In this document: in pieces, positions 29,826 through 44,018 of the stretch
How positions within the stretch are numbered: position 1 is the first letter of the stretch
Layout of the letters: each line of letters opens with the position of its first letter
NCBI GenBank assembly: GCA_019671135.1
Contig: JAHRHY010000004.1
Span: 62,001-126,000, forward strand
Reading direction: 5' to 3'
Length of the DNA: 64,000 nucleotides
Source of the DNA: Linnemannia hyalina
Lineage: Eukaryota > Mortierellomycota > Mortierellomycetes > Mortierellales > Mortierellaceae
The notes under the pieces: model-generated
The model's input: the letters and a program-made list of their open reading frames with translations, nothing else
Database searches by the model: none
What the model was told of the DNA's origin: nothing
Program-made: the position numbers and the translations under genes

Positions 29826-30135
29826 TATGATGTTTGCTACAAAATCTTTTTCCAACTTTCGCAACACTGCGACATCCCTGTCCCTTGAGTGTAATTCCAT
29901 TGCATTTGCGCTCGGGATCATGAAGATAACAAAACTTTCCATTATCGTCCACCCTTTTCATGCAAGGATTCTTGGACTTTGCGCAAATAGCATCGCAAAA
30001 ATGGTGTTTGTCAACGTTGTCGTCTTTGGCAAGCAACTTGGTAATTTTCTTGGCTTTCTTTTCCGTGATTTTGCTGCCGGAAAACAACTGGATTGCCTTG
30101 GCAATAAACTCGGCGGTCAACTGTACGTATTTCAT
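29826..30135 (-). pseudogene. Third zinc-module paralogue, truncated by R6
   Basis: The start MKYVQLTAEFIAKAIQLF and the two Cys/His clusters (HHFCDAICAKSKNPCMK...; KCNGITLKGQGC...FCSKHH) match the N-terminus of the E3/E4 proteins at roughly half identity. After about 103 codons the frame enters R6. It represents a fifth, otherwise lost, element of the family. Confidence 0.72.
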
Positions 30136-30263
30136 GTTTCTGGATACAGTAGATATGAACTAGCGTAACAATGGCGTGATTTCGGATGCTCCGTCAATTG
30201 CGAACGATAGATAAGTTGGTGTAGAATATGGTAGAGTATAGTATTTGTGCTTAAACCTAACAA
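30136..30263 (-). promoter_or_regulatory. Upstream region of the third zinc-module gene
   Basis: 128 bp, cut by P4. It contains GGCGTGATTTCGGA, also present (as complement) at about 44420-44440 in the left arm. Confidence 0.3.
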
Positions 30264-30714
30264 GGAGGCCATCCATGTTCGGCTCCACCAACCATAGACT
30301 ACAGTATAAAAATATCTGTCAACACCTATTAAAACAGTGTGTTCCTTGAGAGTACAACAAATCTCATCAGCTTTTTCCTTCCACCAGTCTCCATTTTCTA
30401 CATTCACCACCACTACTTTGTAACATCATCTACTTTAGCTGAGAAAGCCTTGGACATGATCATCTCATATTGGATCCTAGATATTACAGATAGTAATTTT
30501 CTTTCCAATATGAGATGATCATGTCCAAGGCTTTCTCAGCTAAAGTAGATGATGTTACAAAGTAGTGGTGGTGAATGTAGAAAATGGAGACTGGTGGAAG
30601 GAAAAAGCTGATGAGATTTGTTGTACTCTCAAGGAACACACTGTTTTAATAGGTGTTGACAGATATTTTTATACTGTAGTCTATGGTTGGTGGAGCCGAA
30701 CATGGATGGCCTCC
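30264..30714. mobile_element. P4: palindromic element, loop in reverse orientation
   Basis: 451 bp; the asymmetric loop reads as the reverse complement of that in P1/P2, so the copy is inverted. It marks the right edge of the nested AT-rich region. The flanks CAA and TTA do not match. Confidence 0.8.
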
Positions 30715-33700
30715 TTACGTTATTGGTAGGTGGCGCGTAACCGTTGTGCCTATCCAGAGTGACACTCTGACAGATGAGAGAAATGTTACGCTATATTTTG
30801 GATCTGAATGGTCTCCAAAGAAGACAATCCAAAGGGCTGCAATGATCAGATAGAACTCGAATGAATGTGTATTGTATTTGTTATGTTTATTATGAAGGAA
30901 AAGAATGGAATAAAAAGAAGAGTGTGCAGAAGAAAGGCAGGGACAGATGGAAGTGAGTTATTGCAGACTGGGGAATAAGATAAGGGAATAACGGGTATAT
31001 TCATGCTAAGGGCCGGATGAACTGAAGAAACCAAGGCGGCGCTTGGACATTGGATGGGCTTGGATGTTGGACGGGGCTTGGGATGTTAGACGGGGCTTGG
31101 AACACTGGTGGGCTTGGATCTTGGGTGGTGGCTCAGTTGGTGGCGTAAGTCACGTGACGTGACATCTGAAATCACATTACGCGTTCAATGGAAGTAGGAC
31201 AAAACCTATTCCCGCGTAACCGGGGCAACCTGGGGCCTGGCGGCATTGGGGGAAAACGTGGCAAGGGCTTTCTAAACATAGGTATTATTTACGTAAGGGA
31301 AGCTGAAAAACTGGAAGAGGCCGTTTGGGAAAGCAGAATAAATTAGGGGGTTGTTCTCTGCGCTTAATGCGGTGTGCCGAGTCTATTAGGCAGGACTTCA
31401 CTATTCAAAAGAAAAGCTCTGGTAGAAGTATTCCGACCTTTGAATAATGAACTTGTGGGCGTTTCCTCCAAAGGCGTTGTATGGTGGATTTGATCAAAGG
31501 CCTCACACAGAGCGAAAAATAAATGCACCAAGCAAGACAGTGAAGGCAAGAGTAAGACAACAACATACAGCAAGCGAGACATTCGAGGCGCGGACAAGGA
31601 AAAATAATATGCACCAGGCAACACAGTCAAGGCAAAGAGGAAACGAAGGGGATGGATGAACAGACACGGCAATAAAAAATGAAGCCGCTTGTGTATTTTC
31701 TCTTTCGATTAATGGTTATGTTAAAAACGAACAACAAAGATGCAGCTGAGATGGCTAGTTGCCATATGTATGCAGTAAAAAAAGTGACGCATGAGGGTCA
31801 TATAGACATGATGCCATAGCGTTTGAAGGAGCGACAAGGGTTCTGATGGTCATTGAATGTCGTACCGATGGTAACTGCAGTAGGTAAGATTACATTTGCT
31901 GGCGGAAGGGTGGGGATACTCGTTGCCAAATAATATGTTTGATGGAGTCGTGTGCTGTTTTTGTTCGTATTTGCGTGGGAGGGGGAAGGAAAAGATGAAC
32001 GTGCACTCGTAAAACAATGCAGGAACACGTGGAGATGGGATTTACACAGTTGTTATCAAGGGCTGATCGCAGAGGTTTTTTCACAGAAAGACACTGGCAT
32101 TCAAAGATATAGTAAGCTGAGTGTCAGTGATATTGAGAAAGGGCCAGTGTTAAGTAGCGGTGATATAGTGGAGCTGGTAGCTGCTACATTCCTTCATTTC
32201 TACTATCGTTAACAAAATGCTTTGAACTGTGTGTCTTCACTCTAGCCTTCAAGCCAGGGGTTCGCCCAATTCTTCTTTTTTTTTTGTTGTAGTAATTCTT
32301 TGCAAATGTAGAGAGTTGCGCCTGGTCCAAATCAGGCTTGTTACAGGCGTCCCTCAGAACAAGGGTAATAATCGAATCCTGCGTAAGACAAAGTTCCAGG
32401 CCAATCGTAATAGTGCGTTTCACCATCTTTATAAACCAACGGTCTTGTAGCGAATCTAGCAAGGACAAGAGAAGAGAAATTAAAACCGAGTTGATTTTTT
32501 TTTTTGGGTTGCTTCATTCTTCTCTAAGCCGTACTAGTTAATTCTCCTTCATCCTCACTGTCTTCCTCCCACTCGACTCTGCCATTTCCACATCATCAAC
32601 TAAGTCGTTGTCCCCTTCATCATCTACGTTCCGGCCAATGTCCCCACTACCATCATTACTGTCGGCTTGAGATGGGGAGGTTAACCAAAGGATGAAATCG
32701 TCATGCTGCGACATGATAGGAAGATACGGCTCATGTAGCAAATACTCTCGCCAAATGGTGTCCGCCCGATCTTTTTAGAAGAACAGACAAAGGAAAATGA
32801 TGAGATGGGTGTAGGTGTGTATGATTTTTTGTGCGAATATATGTTTTGTGGCGGCGGGTTCTTTAGGTTTTTAGGGATGGGTGTGAGAATCAATTACTGA
32901 TCAGAAAGGAGGGGAAGAAGAGGGAAAGATAAGAAGGAAGAGGCCAGGGTGAGAGGAGATAGTTAGAGAGTATGGGCGAGTGCTTGTCTGTGTGTGTATG
33001 TGTTGTGTATATGTGCGTGAGTGTGTGCATACGAGCTGAGATGATGGAGAGGGAAGAGAAGGACAAGTTTACCAGGAATACAAAACAAAAAAGGCAAGGC
33101 AAACACGAGAAAAAGGGAAGGTAACCAAGAAAATGTGCGTTTTCCTTTCTTCCCTCGTTGGCCTCGCTTTTCTGCAGCTAAGAAGGGAGTAACAGACAGA
33201 CACACAGAGACAGAAAAGAGAGATGGAGATATAAAGAGAGAGGGAGACAAAAAGAGAAAGACAAGGTGACAAAGAGAGAGGGCGACAAAGAGAGAGAGGG
33301 AGACAAAAAAGAGAGGGGCACAAAGAAGGTAGGAGGATAAGTTGGAAGAAAGGCTACTTAAGCAAAGGCTGCAGTGATCATTCTCCAGCGAGATATCGAG
33401 CAAGGCGTGCAAGCAACAAACGTTGAGCAGCAACGGAAACAAACCCACAAACAAGGACAATTTTCAAAAGCATTTCTACTCGGCTGACAACTTTTTGAGA
33501 ATCCTCTGTCAGACACACCCTGTTAGTTTTGCACTGACAGGGGGTGTTTTAGTGCTTAGAAAAACCGGTTCAATGAATTGCAATCTTTGACATTCATCAA
33601 CTTCTCTCATTCTCATCCTAACCCTCTACTCCCAAGACTCGCTCTATTGTTATACTCTCTCCTCCTCATTGTTCACGTGAAATCCCAACCAGGGTTACTT

Positions 33701-33801
33701 TGTAGGATCGTCATCGACATCGCTTTAAAATAAACAAGGTCATTGAATCAGGTTTTCTAAATGACTGAATCTGTTGCATGCCCTTCATCTACCGCGGTCA
33801 T
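30715..33801. other. Long non-coding stretch with low-complexity tracts
   Basis: No gene is supported over most of this 3.1 kb. It contains a TGGGCTTGGA-type short repeat (about 31040-31130), CACGTGACGTGAC at 31151-31163, and GA-rich simple sequence (33190-33320). Positions 32538-32770 on minus form an open, acidic stretch that could be one exon of an unrecognised gene. Confidence 0.5.
32538..32770 (-). CDS. Possible exon of an unrecognised acidic protein
   Basis: Minus-strand reading gives DTIWREYLLHEPYLPIMS then an acidic tail ending MKEN and a stop at 32538. A possible acceptor (TCTAAAAAG) precedes it. No upstream exon could be joined with confidence. Function unknown. Confidence 0.2.
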
Positions 33802-34762
33802 CAGTACTTGGTGTCGCGTCTTTTGTTCTAAATCACCATCTCCAGGCGGCTGGGCATGCTTTAGTACAGTTTGTGAAGGTACTCCGGAGGAATCTCCTTC
33901 CAGATCGCCTCTACACGTTCCCACAGCCTGTCCTGGTCCTCAGCCGCCTCTGGCTAGCCAATCGCGGGACTGACGAACACGCCTCTGGAGAACGTCGAGA
34001 TAGGCATCCGAATCCATATTACCCTCGATCCAGCAAAGGTCTCCAACGCCAGAATATCCAATGCAACCCCAGACCATTACTTTCCCTCCACCACCTTGTT
34101 GTTTTGACGAAATACAGGGTTAGTTTTTATTTGACGAAAAATTCTCTGTTTATTAGTGTCCTCAATAAACGGGTCAACAACCACCTTCTTTCTCGTCTTC
34201 ATTTTCCCCCTACATTTTGACTGTTTCGGCCGAACTTAGTGAGGCAGGTGTTGTTGTTGTTGGTGTTTGTGGTAGTAGTACTTCTTGTCGAAGGACCCAA
34301 TGCGGCTGAAGATGCACTCATCAGAGAACATCACGTTCTTCCAGTCCTCGACCTTCCAGTGATGGTGTTCTTCTGCGAGTCTAAGCCTTTTTGTGATCTG
34401 TTCCCGTGTGAGATTCGGCTTGTCTGGTGCTGAGTTGACCCTGATTCCTTCCTGGAGTAGATTCTTCTGTATAGTGGTAAGGTAGACATGCTCTCCCTTG
34501 GTTGATTCAGTAAATCGTTGTCCATCCTTTAGCGATGTTAAGTCGCCTTAAATGAAATGGCGCGCGAGATTCGTCCTCGTCTTCGTTAAGATCTTCCTAG
34601 GTCTGCCAGGATGGGGCTCAGGGATGTTTCCTTTTCCTCGTTCCTGATCCTGATCGCTGATGAGACAGAGATCCGAAGGTTGCATGCAACTGCCCTGGTC
34701 GATTTTCCCTGTCCAAGCTGTTCTACGGCAATCTCTTTAATGGATCGCGTAAGAGGCTTCAT
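33802..34762 (-). pseudogene. Tc1/mariner transposase pseudogene
   Basis: The minus strand starts MKPLTRSIKEIAVEQLGQG, a helix-turn-helix typical of Tc1. A frameshift near 34620 is followed by IPEPHPGRPRK, and later by LTREQITKRLRLAEEH and DWKNVMFSDECIFSRIG (first catalytic Asp). After a scrambled ~110-bp stretch (about 34100-34220) comes GGKVMVWGCIGYSG, then DQDRLWERVEAIWKEIP and LHKLY with SMPSRLEMVI near the end. Several stops and frameshifts make it dead. Terminal inverted repeats were not identified. Confidence 0.8.
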
Positions 34763-35047
34763 GTTGATTATTTGCTGAGCTGGGACTCGTTCGAAAGGGT
34801 AAAGAAGAAGGAGCTGAAGGTGAGTGAAGGGTGAATTAGAGTGATCACAAAATAAAAGAGCGACAATAAAGAGTGAATGGATCTATGATGGCGAATTAGA
34901 AAAATTGATTCAATAGACGTCACGATCTAGAAAGATCAAAGCAACGGAGTTTAGACCGTGTGGGATCAAGTCGCTGTTCTCCACATATGCTCAAAATTCG
35001 TACTTTAGAATGCGCGTTCAATTTATTGCATTCTTGATACTTGTCAG

Positions 35048-35175
35048 GTCTTGGGTATTCGGCCCAATAATTCTTGATGAAGAGTTGGTGCTTGGTTCGT
35101 TCAATCCCGCACAACAAAATTAAGACATGCGTTCAACTCGTCGGCAGCTCTACCCCGCCATATGCTTGCCTACCT
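35048..35175 (+). repeat. 128-bp direct repeat, copy 1
   Basis: GTCTTGGGTATTCGGCCCAA... matches 37368-37495 at offset 2320 with about 10 differences. The pair brackets the two-exon gene at 35353-36036. It could be remnants of a short interspersed or terminal repeat. Confidence 0.75.
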
Positions 35176-35352
35176 TAGGCAGACAATGTCACCGTTTACA
35201 ATAAAATTGCATGATTAAGTAAAGTCAATGAGCGGTGGCTCTTGTTGTTATGGGGTGAAAACGTCTTTTTCTCCCTTCTTCCTCCAAAGCTTTAACCACA
35301 TTTTTGAACACCAATCCTTCCCTATCTCCATTTACTATAGCGCTCCCTCACG

Positions 35353-36036
35353 ATGTCTGAAGTCCCTGTTGTTTGTGATTTCCTTGAAGGAACAGTTGGT
35401 GGTGACATTAATGTCATGTTCAAGTTCCCCTTTACATGTTTCTGTGGAATAGACTTCTCCTCAAAACCCAAACTGAAGCGCCATATTTTAGGCGCCATGA
35501 ACCGACACATATCATGTAAAGGCGAGCGTGACCTGAGAAGGAGGCTCATGGAAGAGAAGAGTATTAATGAACCGCTATTCGAAGCATACTTTTTGCCGCC
35601 GACAGGGGTACAGCATTAGAAAAATTCATTTTGCTTGGAACTGATATTATACTTCGAACCAAACCTTTTTTTTTTTACTTACACACAGCATGAGTTTCAG
35701 ATGCTCAAGGCTCAGGTCCATCGAATGATTGAGTTGCAAGAACAAGCACACAAGTTCATCAAACTGCAAGAATTAAGGAAGGCCATCATGGCGCCAAAGG
35801 ACGACCAAGCGCCGCAGTCAGTGCACGCAACCTCCCCCTCGACAAAAACAACACCCCTCCTCCCCTCAACAAGGACAACACCCCTCCTCGCGCCTTCAAC
35901 AACACACTCCCCCGACTCAGAAAGAGCCTACCCCGTCTATATCCTCATTCCAAGAAACCTCCGTCTCCCACCCTTCATCTCAGCACACCTCCTTCCCACC
36001 CACTCAACCGACGTATCTTCTGTCAGTTCCTCTTAG
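35353..36036 (+). CDS. Single-zinc-finger, coiled-coil protein (two exons)
   Basis: Exons 35353-35607 and 35689-36036 with an 81-bp intron (GTACAG...CACACAG) keep frame and give about 200 aa. The N-terminal half has CFCGIDFSSKPKLKRHILGA with a following MNRHISC, a C2H2-like finger of unusual spacing. The second exon starts HEFQMLKAQVHRMIELQ, an amphipathic coiled coil, then becomes Thr/Ser/Pro-rich. Similar coiled-coil stretches occur in fungal repeat-family proteins, but I cannot name the family. The ATG is preceded by a pyrimidine-rich leader. The gene may continue in a further exon. Confidence 0.45.
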
Positions 36037-37367
36037 TGATGGACAGATATCACAACACAGTGTGATGAGCTTCGCATATCCTGTCGAAACAAGCACACCA
36101 AGACTTGGGGAACGAGCTTATTTTCCCACTGCCAGCCTCAGCCCGACTTATAAACAGGTGGACTCAACTCCCACCGCCAGCCCCAGCCGATTTTCAGACA
36201 CATAACCAACAAGCAACACATAAACTTTTGTAGTGGCAATCGTAGTTCTTATTAAAAACACAATTTTTCAGCACACATGCTATTGTTTGTTTGTTCATTC
36301 GTTAACTCTCCCTCTGTTCCCCTCAGCCTCGTTCTAGTCATGGCCATGACCTGTCGCAGGAATTCCTGTTTCATCCATAACCATACAAACAGTGAAAAAT
36401 AAGGGGAATGGAAGGTCTCAGCCGTACACAAGCCAAACATAGAGCACAACAAGCCAAAAAAAAAAAGGGGGGGGAATGCATGTGCATGTCTTGGACCTAC
36501 ACAACCAAAACACAAGGACAACAGGGCAAACAAAACAAAACAACAGAAAACCCAATCTTCATGAGAGGCAAAACAGTATCAAGTATAGAAGAGCAACCAT
36601 ATGTCTGGCAAGTGTGGATCGATGATGTTAGCGGCTCTTGGTTATCATTCCCTTCTTCTCACCTCCGTCTCTTATTTTCTACGCCCAATCTGCCGTGTCT
36701 TATGTATCTGTGATAACCAACACGTTGGTGTTGCTGTTGGAATGCGAACCTGGGAGAGCATGCGCTCGTAGAGGTTGATTGGGTAAATCATCGGGCACGA
36801 GCCATTTTGCTCAATAAGAAAATGGAAGAAAGAACATCGCCATTAGACTTTCCATCCGCGCTTTTGCAACATCAAGTGTTGAAGGATTATCACACCTGCC
36901 TTTTCTTGTTTAAGCCTTTAGAGGTTGTCATAGGCTGTTTATACACGCCGTCTTCGTGATGACATTGAACTCTTATTTTTTTGGGGCCTTCTCTTCATCC
37001 CTCTCCCACTCTTTCTTCTGTTCTTCTCTCACCCTTACAGTCTCTTATTTTTATCTTGAGTTGACGATGGACCTGGTGTTTTCTTGATGTTGCTTTTTTG
37101 CATAATTTTTCGGCGAAGAAAAAGAGTATGCAGATGGTCGGAATAGCTTGCCTTGTCCGTTTGTTGTCTCTGTTTCATTGGAGTGCACATGTGCGAAAGA
37201 ACGCGTATGGACAGGGTGAGACCTACCGGGGAATAAGAAGATGAAAGGGAGATTGGCAAGAGCGCCATTTTCGACTGTACCCACCGAAAAAACCCAGACC
37301 TTCACTTTGTAAAGATGTTGGAATGAGATTCCAACTCACGTAAAGTGAAGGGATGGATTCGAGACTA
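36037..37367. other. Non-coding stretch
   Basis: 1.3 kb with no supported gene. It includes an imperfect repeat CCCACTGCCAGCCTCAGCC / CCCACCGCCAGCCCCAGCC (36125-36190) and an A/G homopolymer (about 36458-36474). Confidence 0.5.
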
Positions 37368-37495
37368 GTCTTGGGTATTCGGCCCAATAATTCTTGATGA
37401 AGAGTTGGTGCTTGGTTCGTTCAATTCCGCACGACAAAATTAAGACATGCGTTCAACTCGTGGGCAGCTTTACCACACCATGGGTTTGCCTACCT
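37368..37495 (+). repeat. 128-bp direct repeat, copy 2
   Basis: Matches 35048-35175; see that entry. The sequences beyond the repeat differ on both sides. Confidence 0.75.
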
Positions 37496-38305
37496 AGTAG
37501 GACTACTACCTAGTCTCGCGGCCATATCCTCCCTTACGTGGGTTGAGTTATTGGGGGAGCGGGTCATAAAACCAAAAAGGAATGTTCTTAAGGGGTTTCC
37601 TCCCCAAATGCAAGATACTTAAGGGTTTTTTTACTCTCCAAAAGCAAGGTGGTTCGCTCTCCACATGCATCTCACTCCCTCATCATCCAGGCAGGACCAG
37701 CTTGCCATCAACTCTTTTCATCTCTTTAGTTCATCCTCCTTTCTCCCTCTCTCTACTTCCCTCATCCTAAGTAAATAAAACTCGCTTCTCTTTCCTTTCA
37801 TATACTCACTAGCCACCTTTCCAGTCCAGTTCTCTCTATCCCTACCAAACACCGCTTTAAAACTAATGCCTCCCAACTGTTCTTCCTTTCTACCTTCGCC
37901 TCTCTGCTACCCTCGCTACCCTTCACCAATATCAGTATCGCTATCGGGAGAAAGGCTACCGCGAGAAAGGCTACTCAAGCAATACGTAGACCCAAGAAAA
38001 AGAGATTGGCTATTCGGTCAAGCATTGCAGCAACCCAGATCATCGAGTCGAACCTGCTCCAACAAGTGTGCGTGTATCCAGAGAACGCCTCAGAGTTGTG
38101 CAAAGAAGTCTTTGAATATGAGCCCAAGGAGCAGCAAGAGGTCGTTGTTCATCATATAAATTTACAACTGTTTTTTAAAGCAAAGAAAAGAAACGCGCAA
38201 AGGAGGCGAGAAAGTAGTAGCGAAACGCAGAAAGTGCTATTGTAAGAGGTATTTCCTTCTAGTGAAACGAATAGCTTGAGTGAGAGAGGGAGAGAGAGCG
38301 AGAGA
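37496..38305. other. Flank of the giant inverted repeat; no firm gene
   Basis: Contains an open basic stretch on plus (about 37960-38245; RRPKKKRLAIRSS...) without a clear ATG, and GA-rich sequence (38280-38305) at the arm border. Coding status is uncertain. Confidence 0.35.
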
Positions 38306-38473
38306 GAGAATGACAATGGGAGCGAGAAAGTAACGAGAAAAAAGTTGTTGTCTTTATTTGCGACCTCGACTCGCTTTTGTAGCTCGTCTCAGTGCACGGT
38401 TCTTCGTCAAATAAAAAATAAAAAAGGAACCTGCATTCGTAGCACTTATCCGCAACACTAGGTTTCTGGAATT

Positions 38474-41165
<2,692 letters not shown>

Positions 41166-41322
41166 TTGAAAAAGAAACGGCTGGAGAGCAAGAACGATTT
41201 GTTTTGTTGTACGTAAGAGTGTCACTGCGAGTATGTGATGAGGGAGAGGAGAATAAGGTAATACAATGGGTAGGAGGAGATTAAAAGAGTGCGAAGAAGA
41301 GGAGAAGGAGGAGGAGCAAGTT

Positions 41323-41440
41323 GATGATGAGGATGATGAGGATGAGGATGAGGATGATGAGGATGAGGATGAGGATGATGAGGATGAGGATGAGGATGAT
41401 GAGGATGAGGATGATGAGGATGAGGATGAAGATGAGGATG
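41323..41440. repeat. GAGGAT/GATGAG minisatellite upstream of the mannosidase
   Basis: About 118 bp of GAT/GAG triplets. It gives poly-Asp/Glu or His-Pro ORFs depending on strand; I treat it as 5' non-coding simple sequence. Confidence 0.7.
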
Positions 41441-41940
41441 CTGGCGAAGATGTAGGCTACGCCAATATTCTTGGACCAACATAGTTTTTCCTTCGACAGA
41501 ATAATAGAAATAAATTCTTCTTAACGGCCTGTTTGCCTGACCACCCATAGTAAGCGGATTGTTTGCAAAAAAAAACGAAATAAACGATTCAATTGGACAA
41601 ACTGAATACCCCTGTGTTGCGTCGACTATCCGCCATTCAGAAATCATTTTTTAGCTGGAAAATGAGCCAACTGAATTGATTGTACATACCTTTTGAATAA
41701 GAGAAATAATACCGCGGTGACTTATATGACCAGAGGGAAAATCATTCCACCAGCAGGGGATGGCTCAAACCATTGGACCTATTGCACCGCAGGCAAAAAA
41801 AAGCCCCTGGAGAGACTCAGTCTTGTTTTACTCGTGTTAGAACTACCTTCTCTTTATTCTACCACCTCCCATCCTCCACTCTCCTACCCACCTCTCTCGT
41901 CCCTTTTACAAACAATATAAACTAAGCACATTGGCTTCTC

Positions 41941-44018
41941 ATGCACTCATTCTGCTATCCTCCTCAAACTCCATTCCTTCGCCATCGTTGTCCCAACCTG
42001 CCACTCAAGGAACAAAGAGAAAGAAGAAAGGGCTCGGCAATGGTAAGAGGCAGGAACGAACAGTTGCGCTGTATCTGTATTTGCATTTTCGCTAATACCC
42101 CCCTCTCCTCCTTTCAATTTACCATAGATAATGGAGAGGGCAGCTCCAATGCCATCCCGATCTGGTCACTTTTAACTGGGGAACAGGTCGACTATTTCCG
42201 TATGGACGAGGCTATCTTTGATAGTTTGGCAATGGACAACAAAGGATTCATTAATAACCGATACAATAATGAGTCTGCCGACGACCTAGACGACGATGAG
42301 GACAACGCGAGCGGTACTGCTTCATTGTTGCCCCTACGATAGCCAGAGGTTATAGCATCCTCCAGAGCTCTTGTTCGTCGCGCCAAGAAACTACACCAGC
42401 ATTGCCAAAGGAGGCGAACATGGAGGCAGAGGAGTAGATTATTCTGGAACAAAAGATGCGTTGTTTGGATGGAGGAGACCCCGGAACAGTTCAACATCTG
42501 TATGCAATTGGCGGAGAAGAAGGCAGGACTGGTTAAAAATAAATGGGCCCAAGTCAGGCGCACCGACCCAGGCAGACTGGAGCTTACACCGGAGAATGTG
42601 GCGGATATCGAGAGGAAGTTCCACGAAATTTGCGCCGTTTACAATGCCAAAGAAGCGCGTGGACAACAGTTTTCCAAGAACACCAAAGCTGCTTACTCCC
42701 GATACCAGGTTCATTGGAGGGTACGGTAATCGATGAGACCTTTTCATTCTTGGTTTTCCTCCCCGCCTTACTCCACAGCTCACACCCTTTAATCGTTGTT
42801 GCTTACCATTTTCGATAGGAATGCTGTGAGCAAAAAGGATATCATAGGACCAACATTAACAAAATCGGAGTAGAGGAAGTAGACGACCGAGTAGAGTACA
42901 CTCGATTTACTTTCTACATGTCGGAGGGTCTACAGAAATACAGCACAGATGGGGGGGGGCGATCCGAGTAAAGCCATTATTCCGTTTTTCGCGAAGAAGA
43001 AGCGCAGAGTTGGAGTTGTTGAGCAATGGCAGAGCAAGAGGGAGATGGTGGAGGTGTTTGAGGATTATATTGACACACCCAGCATGAAGACAGTGGAGGC
43101 TTACATGTGCACCGCATCCGACCTTTTCACTAGACAACAAACCAGTGAAGCCGATGGGATGAAATACGAACCTTACCCTCGAACCGGTCCCGATCTTGCA
43201 GCGCTCATCAACACCTTCAAGATTCGGATCGCAGGGAACCCCAAGTTCGAGTCCAAGAAGTGCTCTACTATCGACGCGGCAGATGGAGGCGAGGTGGCAA
43301 GGCTGCAACGTCTCATGAGAACCAACTGGACACATCGATACCAGGAGGAGCACCACAAGCGCTAAAAGGTCACTGATCTCAAGGACAGACTAATGGCCTC
43401 CTGGTCCCACTTTATGATGATGCGAGGCGAGAATAATCGGTTCGCCAAGCTCCCACATATCAACTTCCATGCCTTCTCAGACCTGAACAGCCCCATAATG
43501 ATGAAGAACTCTGACCAACCCCGTACCTTTGCGACTGTCCTTGTTATGACACAAGGAAAGACCCTGCGCTCAGGGGGCGTTACATATGGCGTTTCAATCA
43601 GGAATGTCGATGTTGAGCTGTGCCCTCTCGGAACTCTCGCTTTCTATCTTTTCCAGCTATGGGAGATAGGCACTTTTTATGTGCCGAAAATCAATGTTTT
43701 ATATGCTTACTAAGGGCTTAGCAATTATTTACTAACCGGCTTATTAATCTCGGCCGCCATTCATACTGAATTCGGAATCTGGACTCCAAGGTGACGAACT
43801 GCTTTGCAGGTGCCAGGTCGGACATGAGAGCGTTTATTCAGGAGATCAAGTCGACAATGGACAGCAATTTCCAACTTCTCGAGAAAACCATATCGGCCAA
43901 GATTGGGAACGCAATGGAACAGCAATCAAACTCGCTTAAAGACTCTCTTTCGATTACTCTGAACCAGCACAACCTTGCCTTCAGTCGCACGACCCAACGA
44001 GTATATCAGGAGAAATAA
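41941..44018 (+). pseudogene. Ndc10/Crypton-like tyrosine recombinase family pseudogene, left copy
   Basis: Broken frames together show the family layout. There is an N-terminal region with FSKNTKAAYSRYQVHW (core-binding start), then EQKGYHRTNINKIG, then VEAYMCTASDLFTRQQ. After an in-frame TAA (43363-43365) follow DRLMASWSHFMMMRGENNRF and VLVMTQGKTLRSGGVTYG with ELCPLGTLAFYLFQL. These match the Ndc10 domain-II type of fungal Crypton proteins. The frame is shifted near the G-run (about 42952-42960), and the C-terminal catalytic HxxR...Y part is missing. A coiled-coil piece (43791-44018; NFQLLEKTISAKIGNAM) follows. It is inactive. Confidence 0.65.

Noticed and set aside
31364..32468. Several 60-100 aa ORFs
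   Set aside because: No domain, no consistent codon pattern, no believable splice partners.
32963..33460. 165-aa Leu/Ser/Phe-rich minus-strand ORF
   Set aside because: Arises from GA-rich simple sequence; no domain or splice structure.
35048..35175. tRNA-like B-box (GGTTCGTTCAATCC) in the 128-bp repeat
   Set aside because: Spacing is wrong for a B box and no cloverleaf or A box is visible.
41222..41647. 141-aa His/Pro ORF and 72-aa Asp/Glu ORF upstream of the mannosidase
   Set aside because: Both are readings of one GAT/GAG minisatellite; no other coding evidence.
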